NCBI GenBank assembly: GCA_021827245.1
Contig: JAKAWN010000020.1
Location: 1-36,081 of the forward strand
Direction: 5' to 3'
DNA length: 36,081 bases
From: Acidobacteriota bacterium
GTDB taxonomy: Bacteria; Acidobacteriota; Terriglobia; UBA7540
The position numbers were made by a program, and so were the translations under genes. Shown in pieces: positions 9,761 to 18,139 of this stretch (positions are counted from its first letter, which is position 1; every line of letters begins with the position of its first letter). The notes below the pieces were generated by a model. That model had not been told where the DNA came from and searched no databases. It saw only the letters and a list, made by a program, of their open reading frames with translations.

Positions 9761-11281
9761 TTGCGTGTTCTTTTCTATGTTCCTGACAACCGCATCACCC
9801 ACAGTTACATGCCAACCCTGTGGCCGTATGTTCTCAAATCGCTTACCCCGCCCGGCCATGACGTCACCACCGTCGATGGTAACGTCGTCCGAATGAATCC
9901 CGAGGAACTCGCTGAATACGTCAAGCGCGAAAAGTTTGACTTAGTCGGAATCGGCGGCATGACCCGCACCATTCACCGCTCCTACGCGGTTGCAGACAGC
10001 ATTCGGGCCTTGGGAGTGCCGGTGGTGATGGGAGGGCCACACGTGACCGAGGAGCCTGAGGAAGCCCTCGAGCATGCCAACAGCGTTGCCTGTGGCGAGG
10101 CGGACGATTTGTGGCCGCAGATGCTGCACGATTTTGAAGCCGGCAAACTGCAGCCCATTTACCGTTCTTGCGAAAAGCCCAGCCTTGAAAACTATCCGCG
10201 CATCCCATGGGAGAAGACAGATTTCAGTCAGTTCAGCGTGTTGCCCCGGTGGGCCACCAAAGTCTTGAAGAGGTTCGGCTGGGAACGTTTCGACGTCAGT
10301 ATCTCGCCGGTCGAAACCGGTCGCGGCTGCCCCTATCGGTGCGATTTCTGCACTGTCAGCCCGTTTTTCGGCGAGAAAATCCGCTTTCGCACTAATGAAA
10401 GCGTGATCGAAGAACTTAAGCTGCTCAAGCACCTGGGCCGCACGCTGGTCTTTTTTGTTGACGACAACTTCGCCATCAATCCGCGCCGCGCCAAGTCTCT
10501 GATGCGCGCGATGATTGAAGCCGACGTGCGAATTCCCTGGGCGGCGCAAATCTCAATGAACCTCCTTCGCGATCAGGAATTGCTCGATCTGCTGAAAGAG
10601 TCGAGATGCATCTGCGTTTTCATTGGGCTCGAGTCGGTGCTGCCGGAAAGCTTGAAAGAGGTGAGCAAGACCTTCAACAAGCCTGAGGAGTACGGCCAGA
10701 TCATTGGACAACTCCAGCGGCGTGGCATCTTCTGCGTGACCGCATTCATCATGGGCATTGACGGCGACCGCCCAGGGGTAGCGCGCAAAACCTGGGACGT
10801 GGTGCGAAACTGGCCTCCGGGCTTCTTTCCAGTGTTCAGCCAGCTCACGCCGCTTCCCGGAACTCCGCTCTACAGATCCCTCCGTGATCAAGGGCGCCTT
10901 GAAGAGCGCCATTGGCTAAACTATCGCCCGTACGGTGCTGCCTTTACGCCCAAGCACATGACGCCCGCCGAACTTGAGGCCGAAGTCCGTGCCGCTTGGG
11001 GAATGGCATACAGTTCGGAAGGTATCTTCAGGCGGGTCAGCCGCATGACAGAGATGCGATTTGTCTCCAAGTTGATCTACGTGTTCGCCACGCTGGCCTT
11101 CCGCGGGATCTATTTCCGCCAGATGACCGTCCGCACATGGCTGAAACTGATCTGGGACAACCGGCGCTCTGTGCGCGAGGTCTTCTCCTTACGCTCGTTC
11201 ACTCACCACAGCGCCGCACCTATATCGGAAGTCAGCCCTCCGGTCCGTAACGCTTCGCCCTCGGGAGTCTCAAGCTCCTGA
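9761..11281 (+). CDS. radical SAM protein with N-terminal cobalamin-binding-like domain
   Basis: The 506-residue protein starts at TTG with GGAGG seven bases upstream. Residues 1-135 have the alternating fold of a B12-binding domain (VRPE-type opening MRVLFYVPDNRI, then FDLVGIGGMT, VPVVMGGPHVT, ACGEAD). The usual DxHxxG cobalamin signature is not evident, as in many class B-like members. The radical SAM core begins with C190-x3-C194-x2-C197 (GRGCPYRCDFC), which binds the [4Fe-4S] cluster that cleaves S-adenosylmethionine, followed by FFVDDNFAINPRRA and CVFIGLESV. The C-terminal 100 residues are a variable helical region. Methyl transfer, ring formation or hopanoid/lipid modification are all possible; no neighbour points to a substrate. 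Confidence 0.85.
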   Translation: MRVLFYVPDNRITHSYMPTLWPYVLKSLTPPGHDVTTVDGNVVRMNPEELAEYVKREKFDLVGIGGMTRTIHRSYAVADSIRALGVPVVMGGPHVTEEPEEALEHANSVACGEADDLWPQMLHDFEAGKLQPIYRSCEKPSLENYPRIPWEKTDFSQFSVLPRWATKVLKRFGWERFDVSISPVETGRGCPYRCDFCTVSPFFGEKIRFRTNESVIEELKLLKHLGRTLVFFVDDNFAINPRRAKSLMRAMIEADVRIPWAAQISMNLLRDQELLDLLKESRCICVFIGLESVLPESLKEVSKTFNKPEEYGQIIGQLQRRGIFCVTAFIMGIDGDRPGVARKTWDVVRNWPPGFFPVFSQLTPLPGTPLYRSLRDQGRLEERHWLNYRPYGAAFTPKHMTPAELEAEVRAAWGMAYSSEGIFRRVSRMTEMRFVSKLIYVFATLAFRGIYFRQMTVRTWLKLIWDNRRSVREVFSLRSFTHHSAAPISEVSPPVRNASPSGVSSS

Positions 11282-11484
11282 AGGAGTAAATGGCTGTGTC
11301 CAGGCCAATCCTTTGCCACCCCACAAGCCGCCTCCGAATTCTCACCTTGGATCGCAAACAATACGCCGCCTTCGTCCAACTGAGATCCCTCCGCAGGCGC
11401 AAGCGGATAGCCATTTTCACGCCAGCACGCGAAGTAGAGCGCCGCTCCTGGAATAAGGTACGCAGACTGATCGTGAGATGAACT

Positions 11485-11913
11485 TCACGCCGCAATGGCG
11501 CGGGAACTGAGGCACGTCTCGGCAGCCCGGATCATCTCCCGTTCCGGGATCGGCTCTTCCAAATAATCTCTTGCCCCAAGCTGCATTGCATCTAGATAAC
11601 AACTCATGTTCAACGAACGGGCCACCACCAGAACCTGTTTGTCGCGATCCAGTGCCAGCGCTTTTTCCAACACCCTGCGCCCCTCGAATTCCGAACTGCC
11701 CTGGCTCAATACGACAAGATCAAAGTGCTCGGCATCAAGGCACTCCATGGCTTGGTTATATGAACCGCAAGTGACGACCGTGCACCCCGCCCCCTGCAGG
11801 ACGGTCCGGTAGTAGACCAGGTCAGCCGGGTCTTCGTCGACGACGAGAACGTTACACTTGGCCAACAGCCGACTTTGTTCTGCGTGCTTCGTCACGCTGA
11901 AACCGTGTGCCAT
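11485..11913 (-). CDS. degenerate response-regulator receiver protein
   Basis: I chose the ATG at 11913 because GGAGGG sits five bases upstream; a longer frame from a TTG at 12015 lacks such a site. The product is about 142 residues, a single receiver domain: NVLVVDEDPAD holds the acidic pair, and the beta-3 strand is FDLVVLSQGS. The phosphoacceptor Asp expected after LVVL is Ser, and the conserved Lys of the last strand is Glu (YLEEPI). Aspartyl phosphorylation is therefore unlikely, so this is a pseudo-receiver that may work by protein contact. It has no output domain and no kinase nearby. It is convergent with the radical SAM gene. Confidence 0.75.
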   Translation of the reverse strand: MAHGFSVTKHAEQSRLLAKCNVLVVDEDPADLVYYRTVLQGAGCTVVTCGSYNQAMECLDAEHFDLVVLSQGSSEFEGRRVLEKALALDRDKQVLVVARSLNMSCYLDAMQLGARDYLEEPIPEREMIRAAETCLSSRAIAA

Positions 11914-12015
11914 AAGACCCTCCGCAATCTCCTCGATCTCGTAAAACAGCGAATCGAGGTCTGTCTTTTCCCTCCTTGCCCTGCGGCGAATGTGTCTTTG
12001 TGAACACGCGGACAA

Positions 12016-12770
12016 GAAACACCGCGAAACCCCACTGCAATTGGCTATACGTCAGTTCTTACGAAGCTAAGTCAGTAATCTATCGGAGAATCAGGCTGAG
12101 GTGTCGCAAAAGCAAAACATCAGTGTGAGCTATTTGATGAGAAGCACTTTGAATTTCGGTAGGAACAAGCTCTCCCTTGTGAGATTCAGCGCTGAGGAAT
12201 GCGCCTCGCCAACGCGCAAGGAAGAACGTTGATAATTAATTGCCGCCTCCTTCTCGCGAAGAACTCTTTTATGTTCGAGCAATTGTATCGTATCACAGCA
12301 GCGGGGCAAGTCAAGCAGATAAGTGCGATGACACCATTTGAGTCCGACTGGACGGTTTTTAACTGGCTCTACTCCCCATCTAGCATTTCTGAAGGATTAG
12401 ATTACCGGCCGGTCTTTCCCGTTGGTTTCTTGCCATTTCCATGCGTTTTCAGCCAGTTCTCTGGTTCGATTTCCACATTTGACCTCCTTACCTTTGACAT
12501 GCCTGTCTGCTCCCTGCCAACTCGAATAATGCAAGGCCACTTTTTTGAACTTTCTTATTAGACTGTCCGTATACAAAAGCACACCAGGTGGTCAGGACGG
12601 AATTTGGCAGAGATTGTCGATTTTGAGCGCAAACTGCGACTGGCGAGGATCGTTCCAGAGGCTGATGGTCTCCCTCGCTCAAAATGCTCGACACGGGCTA
12701 AGCCAGTCTGCAACCACGATTCCCGCTGTCGGCCGTGGCATCTCGTAGTCATTCCAGAAGGCAGGTCGAA
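12016..12770. other. long non-coding stretch with one possible micro-ORF
   Basis: Between the receiver gene and the peptidase gene there are some 750-850 bases without a recognisable gene. The composition is less GC-rich than the surroundings. Frames such as 12199-12561 on the plus strand lack a ribosome binding site and look random. On the minus strand a 32-codon frame runs 12500-12402 (see separate entry). Confidence 0.45.
12402..12500 (-). CDS. possible 32-residue hydrophilic peptide
   Basis: An ATG at 12500 opens a 32-codon frame ending in TAA at 12402. The peptide is very basic and hydrophilic (starts MSKVRRSNVEIEPENWLK, ends KKPTGKTGR). A purine-rich GGGAG lies about 12 bases upstream, which is somewhat far. 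It may be coding, may be part of a repeat, or may be chance. I do not recognise a family. Confidence 0.2.
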   Translation of the reverse strand: MSKVRRSNVEIEPENWLKTHGNGKKPTGKTGR

Positions 12771-14357
12771 ATGATAAGACCCATTCTACGTCTGCATATC
12801 TTGACCGGGGTGCTGACGATATGCATGACGGGAAGTGCAAGCGCAGAGAAAGCGGCCCTCCACTATCGTTTACAGGTCCGGATTCAACCCGCCCTGCACC
12901 AGCTGGAAGCTGAGGCCTGGATCCGACATCCTCCCGCATCCCAGTTTTACTTGTTCAAGGGTCTTTCGGTTCGCGAAGTTATCGCTGACGGAAGGCCTGT
13001 GCCCTTTCACACGGATTCTTCCGCGGCGCCATTGCCCTATGTACCGATGGCGACTGCGGTGGACGTGGACGCGCAAGACATTCAGCAGTTGCAGGTCACA
13101 TATGGTGGTGAGATCAGCGAGGTTGTGGCAGGCGTCAACATGATTACTCCCGATCTCGTCGAACTGGCCTCTTACGCAGGCTGGTATCCGGAGTATCAGG
13201 GAGCCCGGCGGTTTACGTTTGAGTTGCAGGCGAATGTTCCCAAAGACTTTGTCACCATCACCAATGGCCGCAAGAAATCTGTGGACGCTGAGCAGGGGAG
13301 GTTGATCACTGAGTGGAGCTCGTATGAAACGGGGATGGACATGGTGTTACTGGCCTCTCCACACTTCCATCAGGCTGCGGCGGAAGACCAAGGCAACGAG
13401 GTTGAACTATATTACTACCGTCTGCCGCCGAAGGTACTCAAAGCCAAAATGGACGGCTTGGCGGCGGGAATGAAACAGCTCACAAGCCTCTATGGACCGC
13501 CGCGGGTAAAGGGAATTTTGCGTCTCGTATACTCTCCTCGCGCCGGCTGGGGCTATTCCCGGATTCCCCTGGTTGTTATGTCCGAAGAGCGTGCCCGTGA
13601 ATTGCTAAGGGGTGCAAATGGAGAAGCCAACGATTTTCACAACAATTGCCACGAGATGGCGCACTTCTGGTGGAGCGTTGCTGACCCTGCCACACCCAGT
13701 GACTGGATCAACGAGGGGCTGGCCGAATTCACAGCCTTCCGCCTGACCGAAGGGCGTTTCGGAGAGGCCTTTGCTCAAGCTCGCCTGGCTGAATACCGCA
13801 AAGATGCCGGTCAGAACAAAACCACCACCGCCATCGCTGAAACGACAAGCGACTCTCCCGACCGGTATATCAATCGCTACGAGAAGACCACCATGATGTT
13901 CCTGGAAGCGCAGAACCGCTTCGGGAAACCAGCGCTCAACCGGGTTCTTAAAGCGATCCATACACGCTTTGCCGGAACGGGTCAGGCAACGACCGCTCTA
14001 TTCTTGGAAGAGGTGAACCGGCAGATGGGCAAGAAGGCCGCAGTTTTTTTCCGCACGGAGCTTTATCGCCGGCCGCCCTCGCCCACCTGTGAGCGGAAAC
14101 GAGCGCTGGTAATTAAGCGGTTGCGCAGTACACCATTCTTTCGACGTCCTTTCGTTTCGCCCGGATCGTCGTATGACGCGGACAGCGCCCTGCTACGGGG
14201 GCGGTGCGCAGGTTTGTGTTGTGGCGTCTGCGACATCGTCAAGCGGGAGGCCCCTGTCCGCTACAAACAGCCCCTACAGGAAATCGCCGGCCCCACGAAC
14301 GAGGGTCTGATGCGCAAGGGAGCGAACTGTCTCTTGACAACATCGACCCTGTTATAG
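12771..14357 (+). CDS. M1-like (gluzincin) zinc metallopeptidase, exported
   Basis: I start at the ATG at 12771 (AGGTCGA just upstream), because it begins a clean signal peptide (MIRPILRLHILTGVLTICMT, cleavage after ASA); 12735 is the longer alternative. About 528 residues. The active site is H294-E295-M-A-H298 with W-I-N-E315, where E315 is the third zinc ligand, as in aminopeptidase N-like enzymes. The gap between H298 and E315 is 16 residues, shorter than the usual 18. No GAMEN motif is visible. An N-terminal beta domain (about 30-200) precedes the catalytic domain. After about residue 440 the sequence becomes Arg/Pro/Cys-rich and unlike a protease, so a frameshift or lost stop is suspected. 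Peptide hydrolysis in the periplasm is inferred. Confidence 0.75.
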   Translation: MIRPILRLHILTGVLTICMTGSASAEKAALHYRLQVRIQPALHQLEAEAWIRHPPASQFYLFKGLSVREVIADGRPVPFHTDSSAAPLPYVPMATAVDVDAQDIQQLQVTYGGEISEVVAGVNMITPDLVELASYAGWYPEYQGARRFTFELQANVPKDFVTITNGRKKSVDAEQGRLITEWSSYETGMDMVLLASPHFHQAAAEDQGNEVELYYYRLPPKVLKAKMDGLAAGMKQLTSLYGPPRVKGILRLVYSPRAGWGYSRIPLVVMSEERARELLRGANGEANDFHNNCHEMAHFWWSVADPATPSDWINEGLAEFTAFRLTEGRFGEAFAQARLAEYRKDAGQNKTTTAIAETTSDSPDRYINRYEKTTMMFLEAQNRFGKPALNRVLKAIHTRFAGTGQATTALFLEEVNRQMGKKAAVFFRTELYRRPPSPTCERKRALVIKRLRSTPFFRRPFVSPGSSYDADSALLRGRCAGLCCGVCDIVKREAPVRYKQPLQEIAGPTNEGLMRKGANCLLTTSTLL

Positions 14358-14494
14358 ATGCGTTACTTGGTTGTTATGATGACGGCGCATCGTGCCCGGA
14401 AAACCTTTGAGCGCGATGGCGCACTCACATTATGATTATTACGGACAAGAGGGAACGGCCTGGCCGTCCTAGCTGCGTTCATCTGGAGGCGTTC

Positions 14495-15748
14495 TTGGCA
14501 CAGACTGCACAACCTGAAGTAGTGCAAACGCATCTTCCGCCGCCGTGGATTGTCGGCCTGGCTGTTTTTCCTTTTGGCTTGGTCGCAGGGTTCACCATCA
14601 CCGCCTTGCCTTTCCTGCTGACTCATCTCGGCGTTCCGCTTAATAAAGTGGCCGACGTCAGCGCCACGGTGATGACACCAACCTTCTGGGGATTCCTGCT
14701 TCAGCCTCTGATGGACACAGGCCTCACCCGCCGCGCCTATTCCTGGCTTATGGCGGCAAGCGCGGCCATCTGCGTGGCGCTGGCGCTGTTGTTGCTTTCG
14801 CCGGCGCATCTGGGCCCCGCTACGGTGCTGCTGTTGCTGGGCGAGCTCTCCGTCGTGCTCTATAGTGGCGCTGTGGGCGGGTGGACCGCACAATTTACGC
14901 CGGACCATCTGCGTGGCTCCGTCAGTGGGTGGACCAACGTCGCCAATCTTGGCGGCGGCGCGCTGGGATCATTGGCCGTGATGTCTCTTGTGCCGCACAT
15001 TGCCCTGCACTGGCTTGGACTCGGCCTTGGCCTTGTCATCATCCTGGGCACCGCACCAACCCTCCTCTTTCCTGAAGCCACAAAGTCCGCTTTCCACTTC
15101 CGGCAGATTTTTACCGATGCCATGAAGGCCACGTGGCGAGCGTGCAAGACTAAGGAAGTTCTGACCGGTTTTTGTCTCTTCCTTGTTCCGGCCAGCGCGG
15201 AAGCCGCCATTAACCTGTTCTCCGGCATGGGCAACAATTTCCACACCAGCACGACAACGGTGGTTTGGGTGACCGGCGCCGGATGCGCCATCACTGCATC
15301 GATAGGCGCTCTGCTGGGCGGATATGCCGCCAACCGGTTTTCCCGCGGATACCTCTATTTAGGTGCGGGTCTGACCACCAGCGTCGTCTCGGTCACGATG
15401 GCGCTCACTCCCCACACGCCGATGGCTTTCATCCTGGGCGCCTTGATCTATAACGGTCTAGCTGGAGTCACCTATGCGGCATTCAACGCTCTCGGTTTTC
15501 AGTTGGTGGGCCAGGAAAATCCCGTGGCCAGCACGCAACTGGGATTGTTTGCCGCGGCCACCAACTTCGCGATTGTGTACATGACCTGGGCCGATGGGCT
15601 GGGCTACAAACACTTTGGCGTGCGCGGACTGATGCTGACAGATGGACTCGCCAGCATGATCTCAGCATCCCTCCTGCTCGCCCTGTTGGGCAAACGGCTT
15701 AAGAAAAGACAGAGCGACGCGATAGAACTGCCGGCACTAGCGGATTGA
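14495..15748 (+). CDS. major facilitator superfamily transporter (AmpG/PAT-like)
   Basis: The protein has about 12 hydrophobic helices. I prefer a TTG start at 14495 with GGAGG five bases upstream; the longer ATG at 14432 has no ribosome binding site and adds a basic non-membrane leader. From 14495 it is 417 residues. The layout is of MFS type: a TM2-3 loop-like LMDTGLTRRAYSWL, a central cytoplasmic loop (about 190-215, with FRQIFTDAMKATWRACKTKE) and a repeated second half (AGCAITASIGALLGGYAANRFSRG). The overall look recalls the AmpG/PAT permeases for muropeptides or acetyl-CoA, but the substrate is not certain. It stands after the peptidase gene and before the alpha-galactosidase, with no obvious operon. 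Confidence 0.8.
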   Translation: MAQTAQPEVVQTHLPPPWIVGLAVFPFGLVAGFTITALPFLLTHLGVPLNKVADVSATVMTPTFWGFLLQPLMDTGLTRRAYSWLMAASAAICVALALLLLSPAHLGPATVLLLLGELSVVLYSGAVGGWTAQFTPDHLRGSVSGWTNVANLGGGALGSLAVMSLVPHIALHWLGLGLGLVIILGTAPTLLFPEATKSAFHFRQIFTDAMKATWRACKTKEVLTGFCLFLVPASAEAAINLFSGMGNNFHTSTTTVVWVTGAGCAITASIGALLGGYAANRFSRGYLYLGAGLTTSVVSVTMALTPHTPMAFILGALIYNGLAGVTYAAFNALGFQLVGQENPVASTQLGLFAAATNFAIVYMTWADGLGYKHFGVRGLMLTDGLASMISASLLLALLGKRLKKRQSDAIELPALAD

Positions 15749-15755
15749 TTGTGAT

Positions 15756-15780
15756 GGCGGACCGTGCGGTCTGTTCCGCC
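15756..15780 (+). terminator. possible terminator hairpin after the MFS gene
   Basis: GGCGGACCGTGCGGTCTGTTCCGCC, just after the MFS stop, can fold with GGCGGA pairing to TCCGCC, or with an inner GACCG/CGGTC dyad. No T-tract follows, so intrinsic termination is uncertain. Confidence 0.3.
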
Positions 15781-15904
15781 CTGCTTACCTATCAAGACAT
15801 TTAAGAATGTAACTTTCGTATACGGCTTATAGACATTTCTTGACGCGGGTAGTAAACTTGCTTTCCTTGTAATCACTGATTTCTCGATGAAAAGGAGCAT
15901 GCAG

Positions 15905-17080
15905 ATGACCGGGAGGCCAAACCTCTGGCGTAGATCGGCAACCCTTGCAATTCTGACGGTACTTCTCGGGATGGGAATGCCGCCGGCGCGTGGACAGGAG
16001 ATTGCTGCCACCCCGCCGATGGGCTGGAACAGTTGGAACCACTATGGTTGCAAAGTCAGCGAGGCAGTTGTCCGCGAGCAGGCTCACGCCATGGCGACCA
16101 ACGGGATGAAGGCCGCCGGCTATGAATACGTGAACGTCGACGACTGCTGGGCCGGCAAGCGCGGCCCGCACGGGAACATCCATCCGAACAGCCGGTTCCC
16201 GGACATGAAAGCGCTGGGAGACTACATCCACAGCCTGGGCTTGAAGTTTGGAATCTATTCTTCGCCAGGTCCCAAGACTTGCGCCGGCTACACCGGCAGC
16301 TACAAGCATGAAAAGCAGGACGCCGAAACCTACGCGTCCTGGGGCGTGGACTATTTGAAATACGATTGGTGCAGCGCCCGCGAAGTCTACAAGCCTTCGC
16401 AAATGCCTGCCGTCTACAAGAAGATGCACGAAGCGCTGGTTGCCACCGGGCGCCCCATCGTCTTCAGCCTGTGCCAGTACGGAATGGACCGCGTCTGGAG
16501 ATGGGGAGCGTCGGTGGGCGGCAACCTTTGGAGAACCACCGGGGATATTCAGGACAATTACACCCGCATGGCCTTCATCGGATTCGGGCAGGAGGGCCTT
16601 GGAAAGTTTGCCGGTCCCGGGCATTGGAACGATCCCGACATGCTCGAAATCGGCAACGGGCACATGAGCGTGGATGAAGAGAAAACCCACATGAGCCTGT
16701 GGTGCATTCTGGCAGCTCCTCTGATTGCAGGGAATGACCTGACAAAAATGTCTGCGGAAACGCTGGCCATTCTGACCAATCCGGATGTGATTGCTGTGGA
16801 CCAGGACCCGGCAGGAATTGAGGGACATCGGGTGACCGAGGAAGGACCGCTGCAGGTTTGGGTCAAGCCGCTGGCTGACGGCAGCAAAGCCGTGGGGCTT
16901 TTCAATGAAGGTGAGTCAACCATGCCGGTTACGGTCCACTTTAAAGACGTCGGGCTTAACGGCCCGGTATCGGTTCGCGACCTGTGGGCGAGGAAGGATC
17001 TGGGAACCTTCAAAGGAAGCTACACAGCCCAGGTTCCCCGGCACGGCGTGGTCATGATCAGGGTCAAGACAACTAGTTAA
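15905..17080 (+). CDS. alpha-galactosidase, glycoside hydrolase family 27
   Basis: The protein is a secreted retaining exo-glycosidase removing alpha-galactosyl (or related) ends. I chose the ATG at 15905, seven bases after AAGGAG; an ATG at 15887 is upstream of that site. About 391 residues. The signal peptide (SATLAILTVLLGMG, cleavage near ARG) is followed by the family opening TPPMGWNSWNHYGC and YVNVDDCWAG. The nucleophile is D154 in YLKYDWC and the acid/base D214 in RTTGDIQDNY. GHWNDPDMLEIGNG and the C-terminal beta domain (about 300-391) complete the fold. Length is normal for bacterial GH27. It stands alone, with no sugar transporter or regulator next to it, so the natural glycan is unknown. 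Confidence 0.93.
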   Translation: MTGRPNLWRRSATLAILTVLLGMGMPPARGQEIAATPPMGWNSWNHYGCKVSEAVVREQAHAMATNGMKAAGYEYVNVDDCWAGKRGPHGNIHPNSRFPDMKALGDYIHSLGLKFGIYSSPGPKTCAGYTGSYKHEKQDAETYASWGVDYLKYDWCSAREVYKPSQMPAVYKKMHEALVATGRPIVFSLCQYGMDRVWRWGASVGGNLWRTTGDIQDNYTRMAFIGFGQEGLGKFAGPGHWNDPDMLEIGNGHMSVDEEKTHMSLWCILAAPLIAGNDLTKMSAETLAILTNPDVIAVDQDPAGIEGHRVTEEGPLQVWVKPLADGSKAVGLFNEGESTMPVTVHFKDVGLNGPVSVRDLWARKDLGTFKGSYTAQVPRHGVVMIRVKTTS

Positions 17081-17151
17081 AATTCTGGCGGTAAGTTTTG
17101 CTTTTTAAGCCTGGAGGGGGCACGAAGCTTCGAGGATGGCATGGTTGGCTT

Positions 17152-17355
17152 ATGAATATCAAGTCTGATTCATCACAAGTTATAAAACCGCTGGCAGGAA
17201 GTTGCCAGCATCGGTGGCTGGACCAGGAGAGCGCCTTTCTGGTGGCGCAAGTGTGCGAATTCTGCAGGCTCTACCGTTATAAGGTCGCGCTCATCTCCGA
17301 CTGGGAATATCGTGCTCCAATCGCGCCGGTTGCCTTTGATCTCGATTTGACCTGA
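17152..17355 (+). CDS. possible small zinc-binding protein
   Basis: A 67-residue frame from the ATG at 17152 (a TTG at 17098 extends it). It carries C18-Q-H20 and C35-E-F-C38, a CxH...CxxC spacing that could hold one zinc ion, followed by an aromatic stretch (RLYRYKVALISDWEYR). No ribosome binding site at good spacing is seen. The sequence is more protein-like than its neighbours in other frames, yet I recognise no family. Confidence 0.35.
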   Translation: MNIKSDSSQVIKPLAGSCQHRWLDQESAFLVAQVCEFCRLYRYKVALISDWEYRAPIAPVAFDLDLT

Positions 17356-17377
17356 TCACAGGATTTCGAAAAAGGGG

Positions 17378-17788
17378 TCATTCACGGTCACTGGCGGAGT
17401 CTTCTGTTGACGGGAGTATTGTTTCTCGTTTGTGCCAGCACTCCCGAAATTGTGTGCAGCGCCCCTCGGAATCAAGCGACAGCACGCAGACCCCGTCCAG
17501 TTCGAACCGCTTTTGCTCGCTCGGGCGTAGGAACGATGCCCACCAGTGCGCAACACCTTCAGCCGGGCCGGCGGCAAGAATTTCAAAACCAAAGCGAATT
17601 TGCTCCTGGCTGCTGGTGACGTGCTTCCAGTATTTCAGCAGTTCATGACGGCCACGGATGGGCCTCGTGAATGGCAGCACAAAATAAACAGCGCCTTCGG
17701 CAAACAGATCTACCGCCGCTTGCGCGTTCCGCTGCTCCCATGCCGCGCCATAGGCGCTCAGCCAGCCCTGTAACGTCTCTTTGTTCAC
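17378..17788 (-). CDS. SnoaL/NTF2-like protein
   Basis: A 136-residue protein with the cone-shaped NTF2 pattern: LSAYGAAWEQRNAQAAVDLF (first helices), YFVLPFTRPIRGRHELLKYW, a beta sheet (RFGFEILAAG, GVAHWWASFL) and ELDGVCVLSLDSEGRC near the end, as in SnoaL-like small polyketide cyclases, limonene-epoxide-hydrolase relatives and many proteins of unknown role. Such proteins bind small hydrophobic molecules or act as hydrolases or isomerases; no catalytic set can be fixed here. The start is GTG with only a weak ribosome binding site. It is convergent with the small zinc-protein candidate and followed upstream by a repeat-rich gap. Confidence 0.75.
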   Translation of the reverse strand: MNKETLQGWLSAYGAAWEQRNAQAAVDLFAEGAVYFVLPFTRPIRGRHELLKYWKHVTSSQEQIRFGFEILAAGPAEGVAHWWASFLRPSEQKRFELDGVCVLSLDSEGRCTQFRECWHKRETILPSTEDSASDRE

Positions 17789-18139
17789 GATTCAATGCCT
17801 GAAAAATGCCGGGAACGGATGGGCTCGTACGCCGAACCCTCGCCAGTGCCTTTGCGGCCTTCGCGTCTCTGCGCCTTTGTGAGAGGCTCTTGTGGCGCGG
17901 GCTTCACGATAAAAGCGTTCTCACGCGAAGGCGCGAAGAAGCGTCCATGCACGTTGCACCTGCGCGAAGTTTCAGCATATCAGATATCCGGCCCCGCGAA
18001 CTCTTCCTCGCCTGCCGCAGATTCAGCCCGCGTCTCCTGCGTTGTCTTGACATCACTGAACATGAAAAACCATACTGACCTTTAAGGGGTACGTATTCTC
18101 CTCCATAATGTTGTTGCAGGCATAACTTAAGGATGTGAC
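17789..18139. repeat. gap with palindromic intergenic repeat
   Basis: No gene is evident. Between 17849 and 17940 there is a block reading CTTTGCGGCCTTCGCGTCTC followed by TGCGCCTTTGTGAG, with its imperfect inverse (TCTCACGCGAAGGCGCGAAG) about 40 bases later. GCGCCTT...TGAGA and TCTCA...AAGGCGC pair. I recall such rRNA-unrelated runs as very frequent interspersed repeats in soil-bacterial genomes. The right end (about 18080-18139) should hold the promoter of the NAD-salvage pair. Confidence 0.5.

Noticed and set aside
12454..12474. TGGTTCGATTTCC resembling a tRNA T-loop
   Set aside because: No acceptor stem, anticodon arm or CCA partner can be built around it. No other tRNA-like cloverleaf was noticed in the window.
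14204..14410. Frame considered as the true continuation of the M1-like peptidase after a frameshift
   Set aside because: The translated frame shows no more peptidase-like character than the tail itself, so no correction is proposed.
15827..16828. 333-codon open frame on the minus strand
   Set aside because: Antisense to the GH27 alpha-galactosidase with its catalytic motifs; not credible as a gene.
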